From Patescibacteria group bacterium (GTDB lineage Bacteria > Patescibacteriota > Patescibacteriia > CAIXNZ01): DNA of 44,095 nucleotides. The stretch covers positions 19,438 to 63,532 of the forward strand of contig JAQTMG010000005.1 in assembly GCA_028714455.1 (NCBI GenBank), read 5' to 3'. Below are positions 17,108 to 26,672 of this stretch, piece after piece; position 1 is the stretch's first letter, and each line of letters begins with the position of its first letter. The notes under the pieces are model-generated. The model saw only the letters and a list, made by a program, of their open reading frames with translations. It had not been told where the DNA came from and ran no database searches. Made by a program: the position numbers and the translations under genes.

Positions 17108-20042
17108 TTCCGACCCAGATTTTTAATCCGTTCACATCCAATTCTTTTTGCGAGTCCTTATCTAGTTTAATTTTTTCATTAACAAAATTTTTAGACAGCG
17201 TGCTCTTGGCCAATTCCTCGCCCGATTCCTTAATAGTTTTTAAAAGTTCCTTTTCTTTCGTCTCGTAATAAACCTCAATCGTATCGCTAATTGTCAGATC
17301 TAAATCCCTTCTCAACGCGTTAATAAATCTGACTAGCTCGCGCACATAGCCCTCGCGCTTTAATTCAACGCTTAGCTTGATATCAAGGCAAACTTTGTAA
17401 TTTTCATCAGCATTTATTTTTAAATCTTTTCCTGCTGGCAATTTTTCAACAACCTCAAGTTCTTTGACGTTAACTTCATCTTTAATCAGTGCAAAAAATT
17501 CTTCGGGTAAAGATTTCTTTGTGATAAATAATTTAGCCAGAGGTTGTCTGATCTTCATACCAGCTTCGGCTCGAACTGCCAGGGCCTGCTCAATCAATTT
17601 TCTGGCCGTCTCCATTTGTTCGAGAAGCTCTGTCTGGGCTAAGTCGGCCGCAAAAATTGGCCAGTTCTCCAAATGCACGCTCTCAAACGGACCGTGTAAT
17701 TTTTGATAAATATCCTCGGAGACAAAAGGCAAAAATGGCGCGCAAATTTTGGCTAAATTTATCAGAATATAATGCATGGTGGCCAGGGCATGTGCCTTAT
17801 CTTTCTGATCAGAGCCCTTGAATCTATCGCGACTTCTTCTTAAATACCAAGTGGATAGTTCATTAATGAAATCCATAATCGGCCTTGAGGCCTTAGTCAG
17901 ATCGAATATGTCCATTTGCTCTGTCACTTCCTTAATCAACAAATTAAATTTCGCGACAATCCATCTGTCTAGAATATTAGACAAGTCTTTCGACTTTAAT
18001 TCCCTGTCAAAATTCAGGCTCTTTTCATAAAGCGCGTAAAAACTATAAATGTTATTAAACAGCATGACTGTCTTGCGCAGCATCTCTTCAACTAGACGAT
18101 TGGAAAAACGGTAATCCTCGCCCATGGGCGTAGAGGCGAGCAAAAAGTAACGGATTGCGTCAACGCCTGTTTTGTCAATTAAAATGCCAGGCTCCGTGTA
18201 ATTTCTTAACTTTTTGGAAAGTTTCTTGCCATCCTCGGCCAAAATCAAGCCGTTAGCAATCACATTTTTATAAGCTGGCTTATCAAAAAGCGCCGTGGCC
18301 AAAACATGAAGTGTGTAAAACCAGCCGCGCGTCTGGTCCAAGCCCTCGCCGATAAAATCGCAGGGAAAACCTTTTTCAAATTTTTCTTTATTCTCAAAGG
18401 GATAATGATATTGGGCATAAGGCATTGAACCGGATTCAAACCAGCAATCAAACACTTCTTCAACGCGACTCATTTCTCCGCCGCACTGGCATTTGAATTT
18501 AATCTCATCAATGTAAGGTCTATGCAAATCCTTAATCTCCTCATTTTCCAACTCTGCTTTACTGCCCACAACTTTATAAGTACCGCATTTTTCGCACTGC
18601 CAAACCGGCAGAGGCGCTCCCCAAAATCTGTTGCGCGAGATATTCCAATCCCTGGCGCCTTCCAGCCATTTACCAAAGCGGCCTTCTTTAATATGTTCGG
18701 GCACCCAGCGGATACCTTCGTGCTTGCTGCCATTTGGGTCTGTTAGTTTCACACTCTCATTATTTTTTACCAACTGATCTTTGAATTTTGTGACTGCCAC
18801 ATACCAGGCATCAAGCGCGTAATAAATCAAGGGGCTATCACAGCGCCAGCAAAAAGGATAATCGTGTTCTATTTTGTCTTCTAACCCCGAGATGAGTATT
18901 TTTTTATCTTGTAAGTATTGCATGATCTTTGGATCTGCTTCTTTTACAAAAGTACCGGCCCAATCCTTCACTTCGGGTTTAAATTTTCCTTCGAGATCTA
19001 CGGCCATCACGACAGGCAGGTCATATTTTTTGCCGACCTCCATGTCTTCAACTCCAAAAGCCGGAGCTATGTGAACGATGCCGGTACCGTCGGCGACCGT
19101 CACAAAATCACTTTCGATAACATAATAAGCTTTTTTTTCTAACTTGCCCTTATAATAATCAAAAACCGGCTCATATTCCCAATTGACCAGCTCGCTACCT
19201 TTGTACAGCTCAACGATTTCATAATGATCCAGATATTTTTCTATCGCTTCCATTCGCGGCTTGGCCAAAATATAATATTCACGGCCCACCTTAACCTTGG
19301 CGTAGTCGATATCTTTGTTGACCGCCAGCGCCACGTTAGAAGGCAATGTCCACGGCGTGGTTGTCCAGACCAAAAAATAAGTGTCGGACTGATCTTTAAT
19401 TTTAACTTTAAAATATATCGAAGGATCTTTGGTCTTCTGATAATTCAAATTAACTTCAAAGTTAGCCAAGGGAGTACCGCATCTTGGACAATATGGAGCC
19501 ACTCGATAATCTTTATAGATTAATCCCTTATTAAAAAGTTGTTTAAAAACCCACCAGACCGTTTCAGTATATTCTGAATCCATAGTTGAGTACTGATTCG
19601 AGTAGTCAGCCCAGCGCCCTATTCTTGTAAATGTATCCTTCCATTCCCCCACGCACTTGAAAACTGAAGCCTGACAGCTGTTATTAAATAATCTAATGCT
19701 GTCATATTCATTGTCGGCCAGATTCAAAATCTGCTTTTTGGATTTAATTTTCATTTCCCTTTCAATCAAATTTTCAACAGGCAAACCATGGCAATCCCAG
19801 CCCACGGTGCGCTCAACTTTAAAACCTTTCATGGTCCAATATCTTGTGACCGTGTCCTTGAGAGTTGAAGCCAGAATGTGGCCATAATGCGGTGAACCAG
19901 AGGCAAAGGGCGGTCCGTCATAAAATGAAAAAACCGGCGACTTTTCGCGCTGTTTGACTGATTTCTCAAAAATTTTATTTTTTTCCCAAAAAGCGATGAT
20001 TTCTTCTTCTTTTTTGGCAAAATTGCTTTTCTGCTCTGCCAT
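17094..20042 (-). CDS. ileS: Isoleucyl-tRNA synthetase (start likely at 20042, MAEQKSNF...)
   Basis: 'PPFASGSPHYGHILASTLKD', 'TVGWDCHGLPVE', 'GKKLSKKLRNYTEPG'. Confidence 0.95.
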   Translation of the reverse strand: MAEQKSNFAKKEEEIIAFWEKNKIFEKSVKQREKSPVFSFYDGPPFASGSPHYGHILASTLKDTVTRYWTMKGFKVERTVGWDCHGLPVENLIEREMKIKSKKQILNLADNEYDSIRLFNNSCQASVFKCVGEWKDTFTRIGRWADYSNQYSTMDSEYTETVWWVFKQLFNKGLIYKDYRVAPYCPRCGTPLANFEVNLNYQKTKDPSIYFKVKIKDQSDTYFLVWTTTPWTLPSNVALAVNKDIDYAKVKVGREYYILAKPRMEAIEKYLDHYEIVELYKGSELVNWEYEPVFDYYKGKLEKKAYYVIESDFVTVADGTGIVHIAPAFGVEDMEVGKKYDLPVVMAVDLEGKFKPEVKDWAGTFVKEADPKIMQYLQDKKILISGLEDKIEHDYPFCWRCDSPLIYYALDAWYVAVTKFKDQLVKNNESVKLTDPNGSKHEGIRWVPEHIKEGRFGKWLEGARDWNISRNRFWGAPLPVWQCEKCGTYKVVGSKAELENEEIKDLHRPYIDEIKFKCQCGGEMSRVEEVFDCWFESGSMPYAQYHYPFENKEKFEKGFPCDFIGEGLDQTRGWFYTLHVLATALFDKPAYKNVIANGLILAEDGKKLSKKLRNYTEPGILIDKTGVDAIRYFLLASTPMGEDYRFSNRLVEEMLRKTVMLFNNIYSFYALYEKSLNFDRELKSKDLSNILDRWIVAKFNLLIKEVTEQMDIFDLTKASRPIMDFINELSTWYLRRSRDRFKGSDQKDKAHALATMHYILINLAKICAPFLPFVSEDIYQKLHGPFESVHLENWPIFAADLAQTELLEQMETARKLIEQALAVRAEAGMKIRQPLAKLFITKKSLPEEFFALIKDEVNVKELEVVEKLPAGKDLKINADENYKVCLDIKLSVELKREGYVRELVRFINALRRDLDLTISDTIEVYYETKEKELLKTIKESGEELAKSTLSKNFVNEKIKLDKDSQKELDVNGLKIWVGIKKP

Positions 20043-20152
20043 ACAAAATAATTTATTTATCTTAATCAATACGAATATTTTAGCTAAAATTTGGCTAAAA
20101 GTCAAAAATAAAATGACGCCTAAGCGCCATTTTATTCTATAAATCCTGGTCT

Positions 20153-20599
20153 TTATTTTTGTGTATCAGCTGGAGCAGGATTAGTGGAATTTGTTGGAGC
20201 GCCTGGATTTGGCATGCTTGGCCTGATCTGAATTGATTGAGCAGTAACACTACCATCAGTGTTTGTTGTCCCAGTAGCCATAATTGTTTCTCCTACGGTT
20301 AAGTCAGCTTTTGTGCCGCTGGCCATCTTTGATATCGGAGTTGAATCAGTTAACAGAATAATTTTTGAACCATTATTCGGAATTTTAACTGTGATGCTGC
20401 TGCTATCAATGGAAAGAATCTGGCCATTTACAAAATTGTCGTTTCCTTTCGCACCCCTAGCATCAATGCCGTTAGTAAATCCAGGCATATTTCTATTACC
20501 AGATTTATTGCCATGAGCAAGCAAGGTGCCGGCATAAAACGAAGCTCCACCGATTACAATAACCGCCACCGCGAGGGCAATAATCTTTTGTGCTTTCAT
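20153..20599 (-). CDS. DUF5666-like exported protein
   Basis: N-terminal TM/signal; 'VNGQILSIDSSSITVKIPNNGSKIILLTDSTPISK...LTVGETIMATGTTNTDGSVTAQSIQI'. Confidence 0.65.
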   Translation of the reverse strand: MKAQKIIALAVAVIVIGGASFYAGTLLAHGNKSGNRNMPGFTNGIDARGAKGNDNFVNGQILSIDSSSITVKIPNNGSKIILLTDSTPISKMASGTKADLTVGETIMATGTTNTDGSVTAQSIQIRPSMPNPGAPTNSTNPAPADTQK

Positions 20600-20634
20600 A
20601 AATTTATTAATTATTATTTAATTTAGCAAATTAA

Positions 20635-21858
20635 TTATTCGTACCTCAAAGCTTCAATCGGATTAAGTTTAGCTGCTCTGGTTGCTGGATAATAACCAAA
20701 GATAATCCCTATCGCCGCTGAAACTCCGAAAGCCAACAAAATTGAGGACAAACTAACTGTAGTTTGTATTAAACCCAAAAGAGTAATCCCCCAGGAAGCT
20801 GAAAATCCGATGATTATTCCAAGCAAACCACCAATAAAAGTAAGCGCTACGGCTTCAATAAGAAATTGCGAGCTGATATCTTTTCGCTTGGCTCCTATGG
20901 CTTTGCGCAAACCTATCTCTCTAGTTCTTTCTGTAACAGTTGTCAGCATCATATTCATGATACCGATGCCGCCGACCACCAATGAAATGCCAGCCACCGC
21001 ACCTAAAAGTATTGTAAAGGTTGAGGCGACGCTCGAGGCGGCGTTAGCTATGTCTGCCTGATTCATGGTGTTAAAATCGGCCAGAGTTGGATCGGAAATA
21101 TGATGGCGATCAAGGAGAAGGTTTGTGATATCCTGTTGGACAACCGAAGTTGAATCGGCGTCCTGCGCCGAAACACTTATATTGGAAAGATAATCGTCAC
21201 CTGTAAAATATCTCGTGGCTGTATTTAAAGGAATATAGATGGCATCATCCTGGCTGCCAAAACCGCTGCCACCCTTTGATTCTGTAACACCGATGATTTT
21301 AAATTCCATTTTATTTATACGAACTGTCTGGCCGATAACATCAGCCCCCTCACCGAAAAGATCATCGCGAGTTGAGGGTCCTAAAACTGCCACCTTGGCC
21401 AAATTTTGATTATTCTGATCGGTTATAAAATTACCGCTATCAATTTCAATATTTCTGACCACAGCATAATCGCTCGCCACACCCGTAACTTGAGTATTGG
21501 TATTCTGACCCTTGGCCGTAACCTGATATCTGCCGCTGACCTCTGGAGATACAGCTTTTATATTATTTACTTGATCTGCAATCGCCTGAGCATCCGCTAG
21601 CGTCAGGGATTTAGCAGAACCCCTGCCAGTGCTGACAAACGTTCCCGGCCCTCGCTGCGCGCCGTTGGACACAGTTATCATATTCGAACCGATAGATTGA
21701 ATGCTAGATTGAATTGAGCTTTGAGCACCCTGTCCGATTGATAACATCGTTATGACGGAGCCGATGCCAATAACTATGCCCAAAATCGTTAGACTGGAAC
21801 GTGCCTTATTAGCCGAAAGTGCGGATTTTGTTTCTTCAAATATGTCAAAACTTTTCAT
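20635..21858 (-). CDS. ABC transporter permease, MacB/FtsX type
   Basis: 'ANKARSSLTILGIVIGIGSVITMLSIGQGAQ', 'GIGIMNMMLTTVTERTREIGLRKAIGAKR'. Confidence 0.95.
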   Translation of the reverse strand: MKSFDIFEETKSALSANKARSSLTILGIVIGIGSVITMLSIGQGAQSSIQSSIQSIGSNMITVSNGAQRGPGTFVSTGRGSAKSLTLADAQAIADQVNNIKAVSPEVSGRYQVTAKGQNTNTQVTGVASDYAVVRNIEIDSGNFITDQNNQNLAKVAVLGPSTRDDLFGEGADVIGQTVRINKMEFKIIGVTESKGGSGFGSQDDAIYIPLNTATRYFTGDDYLSNISVSAQDADSTSVVQQDITNLLLDRHHISDPTLADFNTMNQADIANAASSVASTFTILLGAVAGISLVVGGIGIMNMMLTTVTERTREIGLRKAIGAKRKDISSQFLIEAVALTFIGGLLGIIIGFSASWGITLLGLIQTTVSLSSILLAFGVSAAIGIIFGYYPATRAAKLNPIEALRYE

Positions 21859-21860
21859 AA

Positions 21861-22550
21861 TTATTTGTTGTTAGTTTTAGAATCGCTCACTAGTGAACCA
21901 TCTCGAATTAAAATGACGCGGTCTGCATGTTGGGCAACATCATTTTCATGAGTAATTAAAATTATTGTTCTGCCCTGTTCTTTATTAAGCTTTCTAAAGG
22001 TTTCTAAAACAACTTCACCGGTTTTAGTATCCAAGTTCCCCGTCGGTTCATCTGCCAATATCAACACCGGATTATTAACTAAAGCCCGGGCAATGGCTAC
22101 GCGCTGTATTTGTCCACCAGACAATTGATTAGATTTATGATTAAAAAATTCTTCATCAAGCCCTGATGCCTTAAGAACTTCGATCGCCTGTTTTTCTCGT
22201 GTCTCTCGCTCAACTCCAGCATAAACCAGAGGCAAAATTACATTGCGGAGAACTGTGGCCCTGGGCAATAAATTAAAGGATTGAAAAACAAAACCAATTT
22301 TTTTCTTTCTTATATTAGCAAGATCATCTTCGCTAAGCGTAGAAACATCCTTTCCGTCTAATAGATAAGTTCCGCCAGAGGGAACATCGAGTGCGCCCAA
22401 GATGTGCATCAAGGTTGATTTCCCCGAACCCGAAGGACCCATTATAGCAACGTATTCGCCGTCATTAATTTTGAAACTCACTTCCTTTAGGGCTTGAAAT
22501 TCGGAACTTCCTATTTTATAGGCTTTGCTGATATTTTTAACTTCTATCAT
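21861..22550 (-). CDS. ABC transporter ATP-binding protein, MacB/LolD type
   Basis: Walker [36 protein letters not shown]. Confidence 0.96.
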   Translation of the reverse strand: MIEVKNISKAYKIGSSEFQALKEVSFKINDGEYVAIMGPSGSGKSTLMHILGALDVPSGGTYLLDGKDVSTLSEDDLANIRKKKIGFVFQSFNLLPRATVLRNVILPLVYAGVERETREKQAIEVLKASGLDEEFFNHKSNQLSGGQIQRVAIARALVNNPVLILADEPTGNLDTKTGEVVLETFRKLNKEQGRTIILITHENDVAQHADRVILIRDGSLVSDSKTNNK

Positions 22551-22562
22551 ATGATAATAATC

Positions 22563-24341
22563 TTATCGACTGAAATCACTCTGACGATTTGATGAACCAA
22601 ATAAACTAGGCGCCGAACTTGTCGTGCTTTTTGCCGTTGCAGACGTAACTGTTCTAGAAACAATCTGGTCACCTTCGTTAAGGCCCGAGATTATTTCCGT
22701 ATTAGTATCGTCAGACAGACCCACCTCAACCGACTGTCGGCTGGGAATAGTTAGGGAAATCACGCCTTGGCTGCTCGTGTCAGAATATTTTTGATCCAGG
22801 ATGAGCACATAGTTTGCATCGTTTAACGTCTTTATGGCAGAACTGGGGACAACTAGCACATCCACTTTTGAATCTGTAATAATAGAAGCGGAAACGCTCA
22901 TGCCTGGCTTAATTCTTTCATCCTGCGTGTCAAAACTGATTTTTGCACTATAAGAGACCACGCCCTGACTAACGGTTCCAAGCGTATCAATATCCGCTAC
23001 CTGTCCCGTTATACTTAAACTTTCTATCGCATCAAAAGTCAGAGTCGCCTTCTGGCCCACTTTAACTTTTGCCGCATCAACTTCGTTGAGAGAAATCTCT
23101 GCAATTTTTTGTTTGGTAATTATAGTGGCCAGCGCGGTACCCGATGAAACGGAATCACCTTTTTTAACGTCGATACTCGCCATCACGCCGTCAAAAGGAG
23201 CATAAACGTAATATTTACTCAACGTCTCTCTAGCATCGGCCAGGGCATTCTGTCTTTGTTTCAGAGTCAACTCCTGTGACTGTAAGTCAAGTGGGTCCGT
23301 GCCAGCCTTTAGGTCTTCGAGTGATTGAGTTTTTTCATCAATACTTCTTTGAGCGTCAATGATTGCTTGTTTGCCGCTTTCAATTGAGTTCTTAACGGAA
23401 AGCAAATCGGACAGGTGGCCATTAGCGGTACCGGTGCAACCATTGAGTTCGGTTAAAAGGGTATCAGCTTCTGGCAGGGTCCGCATATTGTGCACGGTCA
23501 GTTGATCCTTATAAAATTGGATTAGATTGTAATTATTTTTAATTGATTCGGCGACATCTTTGGTCATGGTATATGTCTCATCTATTAACGCCCCGACAGT
23601 AGCGGTATCTGAAAGCCTGCTTGTAGATTTGTAGTCCGCATAGGCTTTGTCATACTCGGCTCTCGCCTTTTGGTATGATTTTAAGGTGGCATCGCGATAT
23701 TCAAAAATTTTGGCGTCATAATTTTCAACCGCGTTGGTAAAATAATCAAGATTCCATTGGCTACTTTCGCCGAGTGAACTGCTGAATAAAATATCATCCA
23801 GTCCAGACATGATATCCGGTAAATCTAAAAAGGCATTGGCAATGGAGTTGAAGCCATCCTCGTAGGTCTTTTGAAGATTATCTTCGGCTTTAGTTTTTGT
23901 GTCCTGCGCCGCAGCCAAACTATTTTCAGTTTGCATCAAAGAAAGTGAATCGATTGGCTTTTGTAATTTCTGTAAAGAAATTTTGGCCGAATCAAGATTG
24001 GCCTGTGCATCCCTGACCGATTTTTGGGCATCACTATTATCTAAACGAACCAGTAGAGTCCCCACCCCAACTTCCTGTCCGTTTTTTATACCGACAAACA
24101 TGACATCGCCGGAGGCCTTGGCCTTAATATCTATCTGGCTAGCCGCGCTCACCTGGCCGCTGCCAGAGATTGAGGAAATTATTGTCCCCTTTTCAACATT
24201 TGCCAAAACATAACGCGTCTGCGCATCGTTGCCGGCAAAAGTTTTAAACCCAAAATAAACGCTAATGACTATGGCTATAACCAAAGCTACGCCTGCCGCC
24301 ACTTTATGCCGTAAAACAAGTTTGGAAATTTTTGAAAACAT
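22563..24341 (-). CDS. Periplasmic-adaptor (HlyD/MacA-like) protein
   Basis: 'SISGSGQVSAASQIDIKAKASGDV...VRLDNSDAQ', long coiled coil, 'YAPFDGVMASIDVKKGDSVSSGTALATI'. Confidence 0.92.
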   Translation of the reverse strand: MFSKISKLVLRHKVAAGVALVIAIVISVYFGFKTFAGNDAQTRYVLANVEKGTIISSISGSGQVSAASQIDIKAKASGDVMFVGIKNGQEVGVGTLLVRLDNSDAQKSVRDAQANLDSAKISLQKLQKPIDSLSLMQTENSLAAAQDTKTKAEDNLQKTYEDGFNSIANAFLDLPDIMSGLDDILFSSSLGESSQWNLDYFTNAVENYDAKIFEYRDATLKSYQKARAEYDKAYADYKSTSRLSDTATVGALIDETYTMTKDVAESIKNNYNLIQFYKDQLTVHNMRTLPEADTLLTELNGCTGTANGHLSDLLSVKNSIESGKQAIIDAQRSIDEKTQSLEDLKAGTDPLDLQSQELTLKQRQNALADARETLSKYYVYAPFDGVMASIDVKKGDSVSSGTALATIITKQKIAEISLNEVDAAKVKVGQKATLTFDAIESLSITGQVADIDTLGTVSQGVVSYSAKISFDTQDERIKPGMSVSASIITDSKVDVLVVPSSAIKTLNDANYVLILDQKYSDTSSQGVISLTIPSRQSVEVGLSDDTNTEIISGLNEGDQIVSRTVTSATAKSTTSSAPSLFGSSNRQSDFSR

Positions 24342-24358
24342 AGAAATGTCTATATGGA

Positions 24359-24931
24359 TTAATGAAATATTTTAAACGGTACAAAATTCGCGGACGGAGT
24401 CGGAGGTGGTGGCGGAATTACCCTTATCAGTTTTGCCGCTATCTGACCAATGCTGTTGGGCTCGCCGATCACGACGACAAAATCACTGATTTTTAATTCT
24501 GATGGGCTTATGTCTCCCCTGAAATGGCGTACTATGGTATCTCTGCTAACCAAAATAATCCTTTCAGCTTTATCGTTTCCGCTTATCACTAACGATTGAC
24601 CTTCGTTTTTTAAAATCTGGCCAAACACGCCATGAGATTCTATAAAATCCTCGTTGCCAAATTCATTTAAAAACCCTCCCTTGGGTCCAGCAAAATTTTT
24701 GTGATAATTCTCTCCCCATTGGTAAGAAAAATTTGCTTTTCTCGTTCCGATATTCTGCCCTACTTTAAAAACCAGAAGAAGAATTATGAGGGCGGCGACG
24801 GCGAAAACAAAATATCTAAAAGTAACAGAATGGAAAAAAGCAATATCTCCGTTTTTCTTTTCGGATAAATTTTCAATTGGTTTTTTTTCAACTGATTCAC
24901 TGGGATTATTGTCCTGATTAATATTGTCCAT
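24359..24931 (-). CDS. Membrane-anchored DUF5666-like protein
   Basis: One TM; 'HGVFGQILKNEGQSLVISGNDKAERIILVSRDTIV'. Confidence 0.5.
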   Translation of the reverse strand: MDNINQDNNPSESVEKKPIENLSEKKNGDIAFFHSVTFRYFVFAVAALIILLLVFKVGQNIGTRKANFSYQWGENYHKNFAGPKGGFLNEFGNEDFIESHGVFGQILKNEGQSLVISGNDKAERIILVSRDTIVRHFRGDISPSELKISDFVVVIGEPNSIGQIAAKLIRVIPPPPPTPSANFVPFKIFH

Positions 24932-24936
24932 ATTTT

Positions 24937-25353
24937 TTATAAGTTAATAATTAATTTTTGACGAAAAGAGTTAAATTCACGAACCGAAAATTTGATTGAT
25001 TCAATAAAAATCAAAAATACCGTAAGAAAGATAAATATACTGAAAACCGGCAGTGATTCTAAAAGCGTAAGCAAAAAATTCTGCCAATAAATTACAACTG
25101 TTTCAAAATCAGAGAAAAGAAGATTGAGATATTGAGTAAAACCGGATTCTATCAGGCCATTGCGCATAAATTCAAAAGCCGGAATTAATTCAACCGCTGA
25201 ACCAATTAAAAATAATAAAAAAACAGCAAACTTCACGGCGCTTTTTATAATCATCAAACGGCGCTCTGCCTGTATCCTGCTTAAAATTTTCCCCAAAAGC
25301 ATATTTGATGGTTCAAATTTTTCGTAATTAAATTGTTTCTTTTTCCCTTGCAT
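24937..25353 (-). CDS. Hypothetical membrane protein downstream of the sigma factor
   Basis: Two predicted TM segments; near-contiguous with neighbours. Confidence 0.55.
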   Translation of the reverse strand: MQGKKKQFNYEKFEPSNMLLGKILSRIQAERRLMIIKSAVKFAVFLLFLIGSAVELIPAFEFMRNGLIESGFTQYLNLLFSDFETVVIYWQNFLLTLLESLPVFSIFIFLTVFLIFIESIKFSVREFNSFRQKLIINL

Positions 25354-25414
25354 GCTATTTAATACGAAAAAAAATACACCTTTGGTGCATTTTTTTTATA
25401 ATTATTGCCTCAAG

Positions 25415-25978
25415 TTAGCCAATATTAAACAACTTTCTGAGACGGAAAACTCCCCTTCTATATCTGCTTCTAACCGTATTAAGCGGTTCACCAAGAGCTA
25501 TGGCTATCTCATTGAATGAATATCCGAGATTAAGTCGCAGCTCAAAAATTTTGCGAGTTTTTATTGAAAGCCTAGCGATTACTGAACTCAAATTTTCCGC
25601 TTCCTCTTTTCGCTCCAATACTTCATCGGGAAGCAAAGAAACATCTTTAATATTTTCCAAAAATAAATTATCAGCTTCCTCGTTTTCAAATGTTGAAAAT
25701 GGAATTGTTTTTTTCTTTCTTGAAAAATCAATAACAGTATTTTTAGCTATGCAAAAAAGCCAGGTCTTAAATTTTCTATTCGTCTCATATTTATTTATAT
25801 TTTTCCACATTTTTACAAAAACTTCTTGAGTTAAATCTTCTGCCTCAACTGAATTTTTGGTTAAAACAAAAATAAAGCCGTAAATTGGCTTTAAATATCT
25901 TTTAATTAAAATCTCTAGCGATTTTTGATCGCCGGACAAATAATTGAGAACTAAATTTTCGTCATTTATTTTGTCCAT
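25415..25978 (-). CDS. RNA polymerase sigma factor, ECF subfamily
   Basis: 'YGFIFVLTKNSVEAEDLTQEVFVKMWKNI', 'LRLNLGYSFNEIAIALGEPLNTVRSRYRRG'. Confidence 0.94.
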   Translation of the reverse strand: MDKINDENLVLNYLSGDQKSLEILIKRYLKPIYGFIFVLTKNSVEAEDLTQEVFVKMWKNINKYETNRKFKTWLFCIAKNTVIDFSRKKKTIPFSTFENEEADNLFLENIKDVSLLPDEVLERKEEAENLSSVIARLSIKTRKIFELRLNLGYSFNEIAIALGEPLNTVRSRYRRGVFRLRKLFNIG

Positions 25979-26096
25979 ATTTGTGGACCGGACCCCTCAC
26001 CTTTTTGCGTATTTGCAAAAGGGTGAGGGGCGGGACGATATACTGATTAATTTTTTTCTAAATACTATCTTCGCACAATTGATTCGTAATTTTCTG

Positions 26097-26169
26097 TGGA
26101 CCGGACAGGACTTGAACCCGCTACCTCCTCGGTGCAAACGAGGCGCTCTACCAGGTGAGCTACCGGCCC
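26097..26169 (-). tRNA. tRNA-Ala(UGC)
   Basis: Acceptor GGGCCGG/CCGGTCC; anticodon arm CCTCG-TTTGCAC-CGAGG; T-loop GTTCAAG. Confidence 0.95.
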
Positions 26170-26267
26170 CGTTAGAAGTTCAGTGGTTTTTATTGTATAT
26201 ACAATGATCATACTACAAGCCGAATCAATGGCTTGTGATTGATTCCACTAAACTTCTAACGGGGCCG
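26164..26267. repeat. 23-bp inverted repeat overlapping the 5' end of tRNA-Ala
   Basis: cggccccgttagaagttcagtgg (26164-26186) / ccactaaacttctaacggggccg (26245-26267), one mismatch; inner palindrome attgtatatacaat at 26192-26205. Confidence 0.9.
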
Positions 26268-26500
26268 TCCCCCTCGACATTTTGGTCGGGGAGCACAGAT
26301 CTAAATAAAAAAAGTTCTTACGAACTAAAATTATTATATCAAAAATTTTTTTTCATGTCAATGGACGCTGGAAAAAAATAAATTTTAAAAAATCTATAAA
26401 GTTATCCACAGCCCCGGGTAAAAAATCATTCTTTTATCTGTAAAAAAGAACTATAATTAAGGTAGAAAAATAATATGCCTAAATAATTAATCTTAAAGAA

Positions 26501-26596
26501 ATGGCAAAGAAAAGAAAAGCTGCTAAAAAGAGAAAACCAGCTAAAAGACGCAAGGCTACAAAAAGAAAAAAAGCAGCTAAAAGACGAAGGAGATAA
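26501..26596 (+). CDS. 31-aa Lys/Arg/Ala-rich basic peptide (histone H1-tail-like)
   Basis: MAKKRKAAKKRKPAKRRKATKRKKAAKRRRR*, with TATAAT upstream and a strong terminator downstream; too short for the supplied ORF track. Confidence 0.65.
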   Translation: MAKKRKAAKKRKPAKRRKATKRKKAAKRRRR

Positions 26597-26616
26597 AATT
26601 TTCTTCGTATAAGCAA

Positions 26617-26658
26617 CAACCCCGCACCATTTAATTAAATGGTGCGGGGTTGTTTATG
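26617..26658. terminator. Bidirectional intrinsic terminator
   Basis: aacaaccccgcaccattt-aatt-aaatggtgcggggttgtt, 18-bp perfect stem. Confidence 0.85.
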
Positions 26659-26672
26659 GTAATTTCTTTGTC

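Noticed and set aside
25989-26028. cccctcacc...gggtgagggg hairpin upstream of the sigma factor, similar to the variable-protein terminators
   Set aside because: The loop and inner stem differ, and it is not downstream of a family member; kept only as a caution that the hairpin sequence may be partly generic.
26402-26410. Single perfect DnaA box TTATCCACA
   Set aside because: Only one copy, no cluster, no dnaA/dnaN/rpmH nearby, and genes on both sides run in the same direction, so no case for an origin.
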